This document shows positions 11,584-22,871 of a DNA stretch of 64,000 nt, piece after piece; position 1 is the first letter of the stretch; each line of letters opens with the position of its first letter. Under the pieces are notes generated by a model that did no database searches, was not told the DNA's origin, and was given only the letters and a program-made list of their open reading frames with translations. A program made the translations under genes and the position numbers. The DNA is from Colletotrichum lupini (lineage: Eukaryota; Ascomycota; Sordariomycetes; Glomerellales; Glomerellaceae). The stretch lies in the NCBI RefSeq assembly GCF_023278565.1, contig NC_064678.1, positions 558,001 through 622,000 of the forward strand. The letters run 5' to 3'.

Positions 11584-12763
11584 ATGGAATACACCACTCT
11601 CTCACTGCATTGGTTCTCGCAACTAGCTAGCCTGCTGACCCCTTTTTCAGCATTGGCTGTTGTCGTGGTTCTCGTCACAATCCTCCCGATGGTCATGGAC
11701 CGGGCCACCGCGGAAAAACCAAAGCCCAAAATCGCCAGCTCAGGATCCCGGTTCGCCAACAGACAGGACTTCGCCGCCAATGGCGTTGAGATCATTGAGA
11801 AGGGCTTCAACTAGGTGAAGAGCGGTGTATTTCGAGTGACGGCTCTCGATGGTTCCGATTTGGTTCTGATTGCGCCAGAACATTGGCTCGCATTGTGCAA
11901 GAAGACCGACGAGGGGGTGGCGTCCGCTCGTAAGGAGGTTTGTTCACGAAGACGCGACCGTCGAGTAATTGTAGCTAAAATTGTCCAGTTCTTCTTGTGC
12001 TTTTAAACGGCGCACCATTCGAGGAACCCTTTTCCTACCGCTAAGTTGTCTCGCGCATGTCCGGGTTTGGTGCGTCTCGTACTACTTACTTTTTGCGATT
12101 GCGGTTGCTGTAAACTAACGATAGCCTACAAATAAAGATCGTTATCTCGATGTCATATCCACCACGTTGAATGAGGATATATGCAGTGTTTTCGGTCCGC
12201 CATCCGGGGGTTCAAAAGCTGGTATACTTCTCACTCATTTACCTTCCCCATCATCCGCCTGGTACCTCTCATATCAAAAGTCTTCCTAATGTTGGGGATC
12301 TCGTACAGCACCAAAGCGTGTCATCATGCAACCGCAAATCCTACTCATTTACTCGAACGTCATTTGGAAGGTCATTCTGGGGAATAGTTTCAAGCCCGAG
12401 GTGGTCGATATCTTTGTAACGTACTCTGCAACATTAATATCCGTAATGAAAGCACTGAAGGCCCAACGACCCCTATTGGCCCGAATATCTGCCGCCTTTT
12501 CGAAGGACGTCCGTCAAGCCAACGCGCAACTTAAGCAAGCCTCAGCATTCTTCGCACCTCTTTTTGAACAATGTGTGCAGGCGTCAGAGCAGGGGCTTGC
12601 GAGGAGCTCCCTAGATCCTGAGTGGCTCTTGGCTTATCACCAGATCAGTCCTGAGGAAAGGGAGACTGAGAGATATCGAGATGTTCACTATGGCCAATAC
12701 GTATGTGCCTCTCCTTCCTGTGCCTCCACTCCGGAATTCGATAATTCTCGGCGTCTCTTCTGA
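11584..12763 (+). pseudogene. Decayed cytochrome P450 (5' portion)
   Basis: From ATG 11584 the frame encodes a hydrophobic N-terminal anchor (SALAVVVVLVTILPMV) and then a typical fungal P450 opening: RFANRQDFAANGVEIIEKGF, V-x-x-x-V-F-R-V-T, LVLIAPEHW. A TAG at 11812-11814 interrupts it; the coding text resumes directly after (VKSGVFRVTALDGSDLVLI), so the stop is a lesion, plausibly CAG to TAG. A weak block at 12140-12180 (RYLDVISTTLNEDI) and the frame at 12326-12763 (IWKVILGNSFKPEV... ISAAFSKDVRQANAQL) look like the next P450 exons. The I helix, ExxR and heme loop are not found downstream, so the gene is truncated as well as stopped. Subfamily unknown. Confidence 0.5.
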
Positions 12764-13557
12764 ACCGCTGACAAAGTTTCCAGAGTTCTCCGAATCCAAC
12801 CAAGCATATTATTCTCAAACCGATAATGCGGCAATGAAGCCTGACCACATACATGGAAATGTTCTCCGCCGAGGACACCAACGGGTTTGTGGTCTGACGT
12901 GGGATTGAAGAAATGATGACTATTGACTCTCTGGTGAATTATTGGATGCACCATGACAGCTTCCAATTGACATAGGTACAACTTTAGACAGTAACCATTC
13001 CAGTGCACATGCCTTCTGAGTCCATAGTCAGACATACCCGACTTGCCCGAGAGCGGTGTTCCCGTCATGACTCGTGTCTTGGAGTGCCGAGATCTGTGAT
13101 GGAATGCCTTCACCAGTGTCTTTGTGCTGCAAAAAAGCCGCTTGCTTTTCTTAACACATAACCAGGCTCTCCGCATTGACTTGCACATGTCAAACCAGGA
13201 AGAAATCTCCTCTACTAGAACTCAACCCATCCAAGCTTTCCAAGCATCTGGTTGCTTGAGTTTGCTGATCAACCCGGGGCAGATAATGCGGAGAAATGAC
13301 GCAAGTACTAGGATTACTCACCTTGTCCCTGCTGATCTCCAACTCCAAGGCCGCAACATCAGATGACTTTGGCTGAAACACAAGTGACGTTCCCGCAGCC
13401 CAAGCACCGCTGCGTCTTCAACGCTTCAGCCTTTTGAGCCGTTGAGTCTGATTTCTCTGAACACGCCACAGATAAGCTTGAAAACACCTCAAAGAACCTC
13501 ATCACTTGAGACAATCCCTTGATCAACTTGGCAATCTATTCGAAAAGCTTGAAAAAC
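12764..13557. other. Spacer between P450 remnant and GH43 gene
   Basis: I found no heme-binding loop or other continuing P450 motif, and the minus-strand frame at 12688-13188 has no domain I recognise. Probably the 5' region of the GH43 gene plus decayed sequence. Confidence 0.4.
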
Positions 13558-14562
13558 ATGTCTAACCGAACCATTTGCGATGTCGACACGCCGGACCCTT
13601 GGATTGTGGCCGGCAATGGCAAATTCTACTTCACCTTTACCCTGGACAACCGCGTCGAAATATGGTGCTCTAATACCCTCGAGAACTTTCACCACTGCCA
13701 CAAGAGTGTCGTTTGGCAGCCGGCGCCGGGGACTCCATGGTCAGTCAACATTTGGGCACCAGAACTGCACTACCTCAAGGGCCGGTGGTATATCTACACC
13801 TGTGGCGCGCCGCCCGGGGTCGGAAACCCGGGCCATCGGACTACGGTCCTCCGATCGTCGTCCCAGGATCCGATGGACGCCTCCGCATGGGAGTCTCTAG
13901 GTCCGCTGAAGGGTATGCCGGACCACTGGTCCATCGACGCCACAGTCTTTAGTCCCAATGGACACGATTTATACTGCTGCTGGTCCGGATGGCCTCTTGG
14001 AGATCATTCCGACACGCAGCAAGACCTGTTCCTGATTAAGCTTCGTGTCCCGGAAGAAGCCATTACCGACACACTCCTTTGTATTTCGAGGGCTGAGCTC
14101 TCATGGGAACGTCCTGATGAGGGCCGCCGGGGCGTTAACGAGGGCCCGACATGGGTTGATATTCCTGGTGTCTTCAGAGGCATTGTGTACTCTGCCGACG
14201 GAAGCTGGACTAGCGACTACAAGCTCGGCCTGCTGCCGCTCGTAGGGCAGAACCCTCTAGATCCAGGCGCATGGGCGAAGCGATCGACACCGCTTATGGT
14301 CAGTCACAAGCGCTGCGGAGGTCCGTACGGGCCGGGGCACGCAAGTTTCTTGCCAAATCCACATGATCGAAGCCGTGTCTACTGCATTTACCATGCGACA
14401 GCGAATTATGGTGAGGGATGGGCAAATCGGAAAGCGAGGATAATTGATCTTGGGCCAGAGTGCTTTGGGCCTCATGCTCACTCCATATGCTGCGCGCTGG
14501 AACGTCATATTCCGAAGCATGGTCACGATAGACCACATAAGTCTTCATGTATCATGTCCTAG
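13558..14562 (+). CDS. Glycoside hydrolase family 43-like enzyme, no signal peptide
   Basis: Predicted five-bladed beta-propeller glycosidase of the GH43 type (arabinofuranosidase/xylosidase activities in the family). The protein has 334 residues and a single exon; ATG 13558 is the first Met, since the frame upstream lacks one. The three expected acidic residues are visible: Asp13 in DTPDPW (base), Asp127 in WSIDATVF (pKa modulator) and Glu195 in VNEGPTW (acid). Repeated aromatic blade motifs such as GKFYFTFT, GRWYIYT and RVYCIYHA support the fold. There is no N-terminal hydrophobic signal, so the enzyme would be cytosolic unless a leader exon was missed. The neighbouring genes include two sugar transporters, which fits import of oligosaccharides and intracellular hydrolysis (inference). 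The Cys/His-rich C-terminus after about residue 300 is unusual and might mark a missed intron. Confidence 0.8.
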   Translation: MSNRTICDVDTPDPWIVAGNGKFYFTFTLDNRVEIWCSNTLENFHHCHKSVVWQPAPGTPWSVNIWAPELHYLKGRWYIYTCGAPPGVGNPGHRTTVLRSSSQDPMDASAWESLGPLKGMPDHWSIDATVFSPNGHDLYCCWSGWPLGDHSDTQQDLFLIKLRVPEEAITDTLLCISRAELSWERPDEGRRGVNEGPTWVDIPGVFRGIVYSADGSWTSDYKLGLLPLVGQNPLDPGAWAKRSTPLMVSHKRCGGPYGPGHASFLPNPHDRSRVYCIYHATANYGEGWANRKARIIDLGPECFGPHAHSICCALERHIPKHGHDRPHKSSCIMS

Positions 14563-14624
14563 TGTTCTATGTCTATATGCATGCAAAACCCTGTTCTACG
14601 TCCTTCAAATACAACCTTGTCAAT

Positions 14625-16784
14625 TCAGTTCTCCTCGACTGCGAAGTTTGCTGGCAGCTTCAATACTGATAGTCCCAAGTGTTGTTGCGACCCATGAATA
14701 TCATTCTCCATAAAGCTGCCGGCTGAAGCTCTCTTTCCCCCTCTGAACCGAGGTATTGTTACCTTGAATGCCAGAGCCGGTTCAAAGAACCCAGTCCAAA
14801 CAATGTCGCTCTCAGAAATGCCAAGAGCCTCGGCGACATTGACAGGATGTAGTATTCCCGACTCTCGAATCGCTCTGAAGGTGCACTCGGACTCGAAGAT
14901 GACGTCCATTGTAATCTCGTAGGGCCCCGCGTTCTTCGAACGAAGGACTCGGGAGATGTCCGAAAGGGTTCTCGGGTGACCTGCAATGCTCTTTAGACTC
15001 GAAGGAGAGTTCCGCGGGCTCGCGTGGGCTTTCTCGCCATTTGTATTCGGCCCGCCTGTCGACTGAGACTCAAAGTCCGTCGGGAGAGGCTGATTACTTC
15101 TTGTTCCCTGACCGTTTCCAAATATGGAGACTGAAGAGCGGAGGAGGCTTCTGTTCTTCTGGTTCTCTGATGTAATTGAGAGCCTTTCTTCGCCCGGCTT
15201 GAGATCGATGAGATGGTATATCGAGAACTGGGCACATGGGCCGGTCTCAATCTCTAATTTCCCAGCAATCCCAAAAGCGAAGTTGCCGGACGTAGCCTTT
15301 TGGCCCGCATATGGCCCATGCTACATTGCTGTTAGAAAGTATTGGGACCATGTGATAGATTCATCCTTACAATCAATGCAATTCTCGCTGTCGATACGAG
15401 ACCTGTCGCAAGTTCTTGTGTCGGGGCAATTGCTTCCGCGACGATGAATATCTCCCCGGGACCACTGGGCGTGCTCTGCCCTTTGCCATAAGTGTGGAAG
15501 TCTAGATCCCAGTCACCGGACACATTTTTATGTTGCTGCTTGACGTAGGCTTTGACAAGAATGAGCAAGTCGTCCAATTGCTCAATGAGTATATCTGCGC
15601 ATTGTCAGTCCTGCAAGCCTGTTGAATATGGGCAACAACTCTTCTAAGACCAACGCCAACTTACGATCTTTGACACTCCCAAGAACAATGGATCGATAGC
15701 CAAGAACGCGTGCGGCTTCTAGCTTGAACTGATATGGTTTGCCATCTGCGATTGACGAAACAAAGCGCGCCCCACGTGCTCGGACGGTACGCTGATCGCT
15801 GAGCTGCTCATAGTGTGCCTGGTCGAGATGAAGAGCACCCCCGGGCCCTCGCAGGATGTCAGGCCTCGTATTCTCATACAATGAATGCGCGGCTACTGAC
15901 AGTGGCATGCAACGTGAACCGGGCGCGATTGGTCTGACGTCGAACATGCCACTTTCGTAGACGGTAGCAACAGCGCCGTGGGACTTGGGTGTTGAACAAA
16001 GCCCGCCACATTCCATGATCTTGCCCATGTGCAGAAAGCCGCCATGTATGGACTCAATTTGGTCGTGAGTGATGCCTGGGTTCTGACGTTTGAGCTGGTA
16101 CATGGAGTATGCAACATAAGGAGCGGGATCGTATGCCCTTCCGCCGATGATGATATCGAAGTCGGGTGTGGCTTCCATGGCATCAACGAACGCCTCGGGG
16201 CCTATTTGTGCCACAACACGAGTTGAATCTTTGACATCTTTGGACTTTAATGGGGGCACACAGACACCACAGCCGGAGATCCCCCCAACATTGAGTCGTT
16301 CGAGAATGACGGATTTGTCGATACTAGAAAATATCGAGACAGTTTTGAACGAGTATTGCCTTGTTCTATTAGCCAAGGAATGTAGCTTCGGGTAAGGCAG
16401 GACTTACGAGTTGCTATCTTCTGCACAAATCTCTTCAATGATTTCTTCCATCAACTTCACATGTTCGTCGGAGCCATCTCCTCCGGCAGAGCCGAAGACC
16501 AATGGAACCCGAAAGTCATGTACGAGCTTCAGCAACTTGGTCAAGTCTCTGACATAGGCTGAACGAGGGCAAGTCATGGTGCCAAGTGCCAGTTTCTCGG
16601 GGCCACTATCAGTTGATCCGGCGTCTAGGATAATAGCCGTTGGAACGCCGCTGGGAACGAGTTGTGCGAGTTCCTTGCCGCAAGCGTCCTCGTCAAGGCC
16701 ATACCCCATGCACCCAACTGGTGTAACGATGTAGCAGAGGGGGTGTGGACCCATGCTTGCAGACTCTTCGAGAACAGAACTCAT
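14625..16784 (-). CDS. AtuA (DUF1446)-DUF4387 fusion protein
   Basis: Four exons in frame: 16784-16408, 16365-15665, 15594-15371, 15320-14625; 665 residues. The N-terminal 430 or so residues match the AtuA family (acyclic terpene utilisation), with GSAGGDGSDEH, GGISGCGVC, the IIGGRAYDPAPYVAY block, and HGGFLHMGKIMECGGLCSTP. The C-terminal 100 residues match DUF4387 (TMDVIFESECTFRAIRESG... FFEPALAFKVTIPR... ENDIHGSQQH). Bacteria usually carry these as two adjacent genes; here they are one polypeptide joined by a Ser/Asn-rich linker of about 80 residues. No signal peptide, so probably cytosolic or peroxisomal. The chemistry of the family is not firmly known. The gene converges with the GH43 gene, with about 60 bp between the stops, and its 5' end faces the MFS gene at 18008. 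Confidence 0.88.
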
Positions 16785-18007
16785 GCTGAGGGTGTGGTGT
16801 TTGTTCGGTGCTTCAACAAAATCGACATAAAGAATTGAGATGTATGGGTGTTTTTGATACGGGATTCTCTCTTAGACAAGAGAACGATCCTTGATGATCC
16901 TAAGACCAGCTCTTAAATCAGCTCTCAGTCGAATAGAGGCATGGGATCTCGTCGACCAAGTCGTTGAATCCTGTTCCAATCCTCTAACCCTTCGGTGATC
17001 CGGGATGATCGATATTCTCCGTCAATGCCAGCGGATCATATCCAATTCCCTACGGGCATGTGAGTGAAAGATAGGATTACGACGCATTTGTCTCGGTGCA
17101 TCATTCTGATCAAGTGTGTTCGCGTACGTTTGGGACCGTAGTCAATATGTATGTGGCTTAGACGGGCTCCCCGTATCCGTGTCCGTAGGGGGCTGGTGGT
17201 GCAGATTGGCGCATACTGAGCTTCCAATCAGAGTAACACCGTTGGCTCGAGCCTAGAAGGATCGAAGAATAACGGCAGCTAGCAAACATGTGGGCCTTGG
17301 AAGTTGGATCTTAGATTCTAGTCCGTTCCCGTTCCCGTACCCGTCGGAAGAAGTGCACATTGCGCGAGCGGCGATGGTCCAGCATGGCAGCGGCAGAGGA
17401 ACGCGCCAGGTGCTGCGCCGCGCTGTCGCACGCCCCCGCATCGTCTTAGAATGCCACAATGCTTATTTTCTTATGCGGACGACGACTGAAGGGGGGTACT
17501 TGGATATCTGGACCGCTATCAGTCGAAGGATCCGAGTCTCTACGTGCTAGCTGGAAGAGTCAAGAGCGTCGTCAACTCCAGCTTGGCGATCGTAGTTGAA
17601 TCCGTTGGGGACTTCAACGTCGCTGACCCGTGTTGCTGCGCCATGGCATCTCCTAGTCTTCAATCCTTCACAGCAATGCCACCGCAAATGTTCGTTGAGA
17701 GTCGTTTGCCAGATTGCACACGTTAAAGATGGACATGTTAGCGTAAAGAAGGAACTCTGGGTTCTTTAAAAGCTCCCAGTCTGTTCAAATCACAAAACTG
17801 GAATCCCGAATGGAAAGGCATCACACCACCTCTTACCATTGTTCTCGCCGACCAACGCACAATCATACTCTAGAAAGCTGCGCAAATAACTGCCGGGGGA
17901 ACACACAGCAAATCATTGTCAAATCTCATTTCACTCTGCGCGGAGCTATACCTAATTCTGTCTACCCCATTCGCCCGTTTAAAGTTTTGGCAAATATTTG
18001 CTAAGCG
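16785..18007. promoter_or_regulatory. Shared divergent intergenic region, AtuA gene and sugar transporter
   Basis: A 1.2-kb gap between two genes pointing away from each other, so it should hold both promoters. Small open frames in it (17036-17227, 17290-17550, 17544-17726) show no domain. No operator sites could be assigned by eye. Confidence 0.45.
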
Positions 18008-19714
18008 ATGAACCCCTTTCACGATAAGATCAGCCCTGGCGACAGGGGGTCGATCACGACCAACAACATCGAGTTGACGGAGTCGCCCTCTCCGTCCTAC
18101 ATAACAGAGACGAGGGGCGGACGAGAACGAGATCTTGCGCCAGGCGAAACCAGTCGCGTCCGAGACGAGTCAACGAACCCTCTCATGAAGTCAATCAGCA
18201 CCACGTCTGTCACCAATGTGCCAGAGGAGGAAAAGGACCTGCCTCTGGGCCAGGCCATTCGCCAGTACCCCAAGGTCGTAGCGTACTGCCTGTCCCTGAC
18301 AATCGTCGTCATCGGATGGGGTTACGCGTTGGTGATTGTCGGCTCCATCGTCGCCGTCGAGCCCTTCCAGCACGATTATGGAGAACTTGACAAGGACAAA
18401 TGGATCATTCCGTCACTCTGGGTGTCGCTATGGTCGGCCGCGATTCCCCTCGGCATGGCCATCGGCTCCGTCTTTGCAGGATGGTATCAGGATCGCATCG
18501 GGCGCATTTGGAGCTTACGGACAGGTGCTATCATTTGCGCTGTTGGCGTCGCAGGCATTTTCTTCTCTTACCTCCCCGAGGATATCGAGACCATGCGCGC
18601 CCTCTTCTTCGCCGGTAAGACGGTTCAGGGAATTGCCATTGGAATACTCAAAGTCACCGCAATGACGTACATCTCCGAGACAGCGCCGACGTCTCTGCGC
18701 GCCTCGGTCATGGGCTTGGTGCCGACGGGAAATCTCTTGGGTCAACTGCTGGGATCGATTGTCGTCTTCCTCGTCAACAAAGCACCTAACAGGACCGGAT
18801 ACCTCGTCGCCTTTGGGTCCCAATGGCTTCTCGCAGTTGTTCCTTTTATCCTCTCGGTCATCATCCCCGAAAGTCCCGCATATCTCGAAGAACGCGGGCA
18901 GTCCGATAGAGCTCTCGAGTCCTCACGCAAACTGTACGCACCTAGAGTGGATGCATTGAAGGTCCTAGAGAAGGTTCGGGCTAGCATTGCGGAAGAGAAG
19001 GAGGCTACATCGGGAGCGACGTACTTGACCTGCTTCCAGGGCGTCAATACTCGACGAACGATGATTGTCGTCATGGCCAACTTGCTCCCAGCGATGTTTG
19101 GCCTCGACCTGATTGCCAAGTCAAGCTACTTCTTGCAGACCATCGGCATGAAGTCGAGCACCAGTCTCATGATCCTGATCGGTGGCATCGTTGCTGGCAC
19201 ATTCGCAAATGGCGTTGGCCTGTGGGTTCTATCGAGAGTTGGACGTAGAAAGGTCACACTGATCTCGATGTCAATCTCTACTGTACTCTGGATTGCTGTA
19301 GGTATCTCTGGCATATGGAGAGGACCTGCAGTCGCGTATTTCACCGCCGGAGGGTGCATCGCCATCATCATTGTTTGTGGTATGGGCGCGTGGCCTGCCG
19401 GCTATGCGATCATGGGCGAAACGAGCTCGTTGAGGTTGAGAGCAAAGACACAGGGTATCGGCGGCGTTGCTCAGCAAGGATCGTCTGTGTTAATCAACTT
19501 CCTTCTTCCTCTCGCCTACAACCCGGACGCCGGAAACTGGGGAGGAAAGACGGGCTTTATTTACGTCGGATTGTGTGCTTTAGGAGTCCTGCTTTCTTGG
19601 TTCTTCTTGCCAGAGATGAAGGGACGAAGCGTGATGGAGATTGACCATATGTTTAATATCAAGCTGCCCGCGCGGCAGTTCAAGAAGTGGAGAGGTGATG
19701 TCGAGTCAAAGTAG
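18008..19714 (+). CDS. MFS sugar transporter, alpha-glucoside/hexose type
   Basis: Predicted proton-coupled sugar importer of the plasma membrane; 568 residues, single exon, ATG 18008. A long hydrophilic N-terminal tail (about 90 residues) precedes twelve hydrophobic segments. Family signatures are seen in order: AGWYQDRIGR (Asp162-Arg163...Gly165-Arg166, loop 2-3), an ISETAPTSLRA stretch, PESPAYL at the end of the sixth helix, SRVGRRKV in loop 8-9, GETSSLRLRAKTQG, and the closing PEMKGRSVMEID. These are the standard Sugar_tr motifs. The deviation from PESPRYL is mild. Together with the GH43 enzyme and the second transporter at 23596-25477 it suggests carbohydrate uptake. The exact sugar cannot be told. 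Confidence 0.88.
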   Translation: MNPFHDKISPGDRGSITTNNIELTESPSPSYITETRGGRERDLAPGETSRVRDESTNPLMKSISTTSVTNVPEEEKDLPLGQAIRQYPKVVAYCLSLTIVVIGWGYALVIVGSIVAVEPFQHDYGELDKDKWIIPSLWVSLWSAAIPLGMAIGSVFAGWYQDRIGRIWSLRTGAIICAVGVAGIFFSYLPEDIETMRALFFAGKTVQGIAIGILKVTAMTYISETAPTSLRASVMGLVPTGNLLGQLLGSIVVFLVNKAPNRTGYLVAFGSQWLLAVVPFILSVIIPESPAYLEERGQSDRALESSRKLYAPRVDALKVLEKVRASIAEEKEATSGATYLTCFQGVNTRRTMIVVMANLLPAMFGLDLIAKSSYFLQTIGMKSSTSLMILIGGIVAGTFANGVGLWVLSRVGRRKVTLISMSISTVLWIAVGISGIWRGPAVAYFTAGGCIAIIIVCGMGAWPAGYAIMGETSSLRLRAKTQGIGGVAQQGSSVLINFLLPLAYNPDAGNWGGKTGFIYVGLCALGVLLSWFFLPEMKGRSVMEIDHMFNIKLPARQFKKWRGDVESK

Positions 19715-20329
19715 GAAGAGTGTAGATAGCTTGTTAGACTTTGTTACGAGCGTTCATGCGAATTTCTCACTCATGTGCATTTAATATGTCCCAGAACCTT
19801 GACAATAGTATGACAGCTATCTGCTTCAGGCATCTTGACTCGAATAGGAAAATGCATGGTTGACAGACATTACCGGTGCCAATAGCCTCGGGCTTCAACG
19901 CCTCAACAGAACCTTCGCCACGATAATGATGATGATGGTCTCCGGGTAGAGTTCTTCCATCACGGTTGCAGTGGTTAGTGTGTGAGAGTTGAAAATAATG
20001 TTCAGGAGATGATCAATAGTCTACCACGCTGGAGGAAAGGGCTCGAGCTGGGGTTGTTGGTCGAGAAACAGAGAAACGAAAGCCGCCAAACGGCATGGTA
20101 TCTAGCAAACTTGCTGCCCCGCTTGCTGGGACCAAATGGCGCAAAGACCGAAAGAGATCTGTGAACTCATAGTTTGACCGGCAATCTTGCCTATTCTCCC
20201 CATTGCATGTTGATTGCAAAGTGCATCAGATATCCATGCCAAAGAGCCACCTGATCAAATGGTTCAGGTCCAATATTGATGTGACTTGCCAGGAATATTC
20301 AGTCGTATGAATTGCCTACTGATAATGCC
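19715..20329. other. Convergent intergenic spacer
   Basis: Between the 3' ends of the sugar transporter and the zinc-cluster regulator. Only short frames without domains; presumably the two 3' untranslated regions. Confidence 0.4.
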
Positions 20330-22871
20330 TCACACCTTGGTGTGCGTACTCCAGGCCGTCCTCAAAGCATCTACCACTGAGCTCGTAGGCCAGGCATGCA
20401 TCGTCTCAAGCATATCCATGAAGCTAACTACAGCTTTCTGTTCCCCTTCGTCACGGAAGTACTCCCCACACAACGACACACCGACTCCAGCTGTGACCAT
20501 TGATGGTTGGTCCTTCCGATTCGAGATAGCTAAACCGCAAATCTTCCTGGTCGACTCCCTCAGGGTCTCCTCCAGCACCTGGTTTGCAGCTTGCGCACCG
20601 ATGCCTAGCCGTTTGTTCTTGGCCCCGTGCACAGCCAAGACGATTCGCATGAGTTCAATGTGCTGGAGGGCCAGCACCTGACAATCATTGGCATGCCATA
20701 CTGTGGGAAAGTACTCCCCCATTTCCGGGTTTCGCTCTTGGTAGGCAAGGGGTTTGAAGTGAGGTGGCTGGTGCGTGTCCCAATTATGCTGAAAGGCCTC
20801 GATGGCTTTCCATTGATCGGCTCTTATTTTCGGATCTTCAGTTTCAACAGTGCCCTCGGAATTCGCACCGAAGCAGAACTTGACGACGTATGCGCACCAG
20901 ACCAGAATACGATTCGCCCAGTCAAAGTCGTCGGCAACGGAATCAGGTTCGAACAAGGAGCAGTCTTCGGTTCCATAGAGGGGTAATCGAAATGGTCTTC
21001 GATAGAGAAGAACAGACCATATTTCTTGGCGGAGGGCAATTAGAGTTGCAGAATGTCGTAAAGAGGGCATAGTCGGTGCATATATGTCGAGACCGCGGGG
21101 AGGGTGATACACGATGCTAAAGAGTCCAATTGTCTCCTCCTGTTGAGCATGGAAGACAGCTTGGACAGCATTGATGTAGGTTTCGTGATCGGTTCCGGTA
21201 AGGTGCGCTATAACATCGAGATCATTTAGTAGTGTTCTGCCTTGAAAGGATCGTCGAATCTCCTACTGTCTACTTGTTCATGATATCGTAGAATCGTAAT
21301 CGCAGTCAATGCATCGTCCGTACACGGGTTTGCAGGATCAGTCGAAGTATCCATCAGATAGGAGATGGACTTGCTGTGATAGTGTATCGCCGACTCTTTG
21401 TCTAAATTCGGGAGAGGAATCCCATTAAAGTCTATAACCTGATTTGGCGGCTTCTTTGACCAGATCTGTGTGAGAAACCTGGCCGATGCAGTACAGATTG
21501 CGTTCATCAGCAGTGGATTATGCATAGCTCGTTGCGGAACTACAGTAACGTAATGTCGGTCCCTATCGGTCGTGTCAAACTGTTGAAGCTGTTAGCAAAG
21601 TCAGGGGATAGAGGTATCCGACCAATTCGTCCAGCATCAAGTACCCAACTTACAGCTGCAGCCAGATGTTCTATGAAGCAACGAATAAGACAACCTTCTT
21701 GAAGACCAAGGTGCAGCTCTCCACCCAGGCTTCTCGATACCGAAGATGATCGTCCGCGGTTATCTCCCAGAGGTAGTTGCCATTGCTGGGAGAGTACGCT
21801 CAATCTGCTGCCTCCAATGTCAGGAGTCCTTCGATCCCATCCATCTGGTATCGACCGTGGGACCGACGGGCTGGGAGCTGAAAATCCAGAGTATGGGGTT
21901 TCTATTGTGGAAGAGGCTGCTGGAGTAGCAGCGAGATTGGGATCAATGGCATCTTCAAGCGCTATTTGAGGAACATCTTCAGGGGTTGTTTCTCCTCTTG
22001 GGGGCGACTGATTCGTTCGGAGTCGAGATTGATGGGTAGGGACTCTCGACGTGCCGATGGACTCGGATGGATTACTGTGTTCTCTTTGTGAGATGGACTG
22101 CAGCAGTTCTGCCGCAACGGTTATTTGGTCGTGAATCTGGTCATCGTGTTGGTTGTTTGCTTCTCCATTTTGAGAAATGGTATCGGAAATCGGTGCTGTT
22201 AATGCATGCTTTAGTTTCGAGGGTGTATCTTCCGATGGTTTTCTGGATTCATCGACAATAGCGAGAGGTCGAGCCTGGACTTAACGGTGCCACGTTTGTG
22301 TTAGAGCTGAGATGTGTCGAAGTGTGAAGAGGGAGAGGGTCGGTCTTACAAGTGTCCGGGGTCGTTTGTAACCAAGGCTGATCGACGTCGAATGAAAATT
22401 GTTTCTCAGTCGTAACTACTCTTTTGAACCTGAATTTATTGTTCACTCGCGTACACCGGGACTCTGACTTCTTGCAGTGAGAGCACGGGATGTCGCCATC
22501 ACCTATAGTCCAGGAGAGGTTAATACAACCGATTAACAGATACGTTTACCATGAAACCTCAACCCAGGCCAAGGTCCGATGGACGGGAAAATTGGATATT
22601 GTCTTACATTTCAGATGTTTTTCTGTGTCCCAGCGATCGATCAAATCAGTTCTCGACGTTCACTTGACATCACCAAAACCAAAACAAGGGGTGATGTTGA
22701 GGATTTCAGCCCGCGCATTCCGCGGCTTGCTCGGGGTGCGTTTAAGACGGCATTATATCCGATAATCAAGACGGAAAAATCACCAATCATCGAACTGGCA
22801 ATCCCGCAATCCTACTTACCTCTGCATTTCACGCAGGGCACAATCCGCTCGCGTCGCTGTGGTGGAGCCAT
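20330..22871 (-). CDS. Zn2Cys6 transcription factor with 15-nt microexon
   Basis: Nuclear regulator with an N-terminal binuclear zinc cluster and a long fungal-specific TF domain. Six exons in frame: 22871-22820, 22622-22608, 22502-22350, 22279-21654, 21579-21267, 21207-20330; 678 residues. The cluster is split over three exons. Exon 1 gives CVKCR, a 15-nt microexon (flanked by ACAG and GTAAGA) gives the basic EKHLK part, and exon 3 gives DGDIPCSHCKKSESRC; the joined spacing is C-x2-C-x6-C-x5-C-x2-C-x6-C. A Ser/Pro/Gln-rich linker is followed by the activator domain (CLIRCFIEHLAAA, LLMNAICTASARFL, LTAITILRYHEQVD, RHSATLIALRQEIW). The exon 3-4 acceptor (TTAAG, exon from 22279) is the choice that keeps frame and is less certain. 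Position between two sugar transporters hints at pathway-specific control. Confidence 0.85.
22608..22622 (-). other. 15-nt microexon of the zinc-cluster gene
   Basis: Contributes the end of a Glu codon, Lys-His-Leu-Lys and the first base of the third cluster Cys. Preceded on its own strand by ACAG and followed by GTAAGA. Without it the Zn2Cys6 spacing fails, with it the spacing is exact. Flanking introns are 197 and 105 nt. Confidence 0.8.

Noticed and set aside
12688..13188. A 166-residue minus-strand protein
   Set aside because: No domain, overlaps the decayed P450 region, and composition is not gene-like.
21208..21266. A frameshift in the activator domain of the zinc-cluster gene
   Set aside because: A 59-nt GT-AG intron with a TACTAA-like branch site restores the frame exactly.
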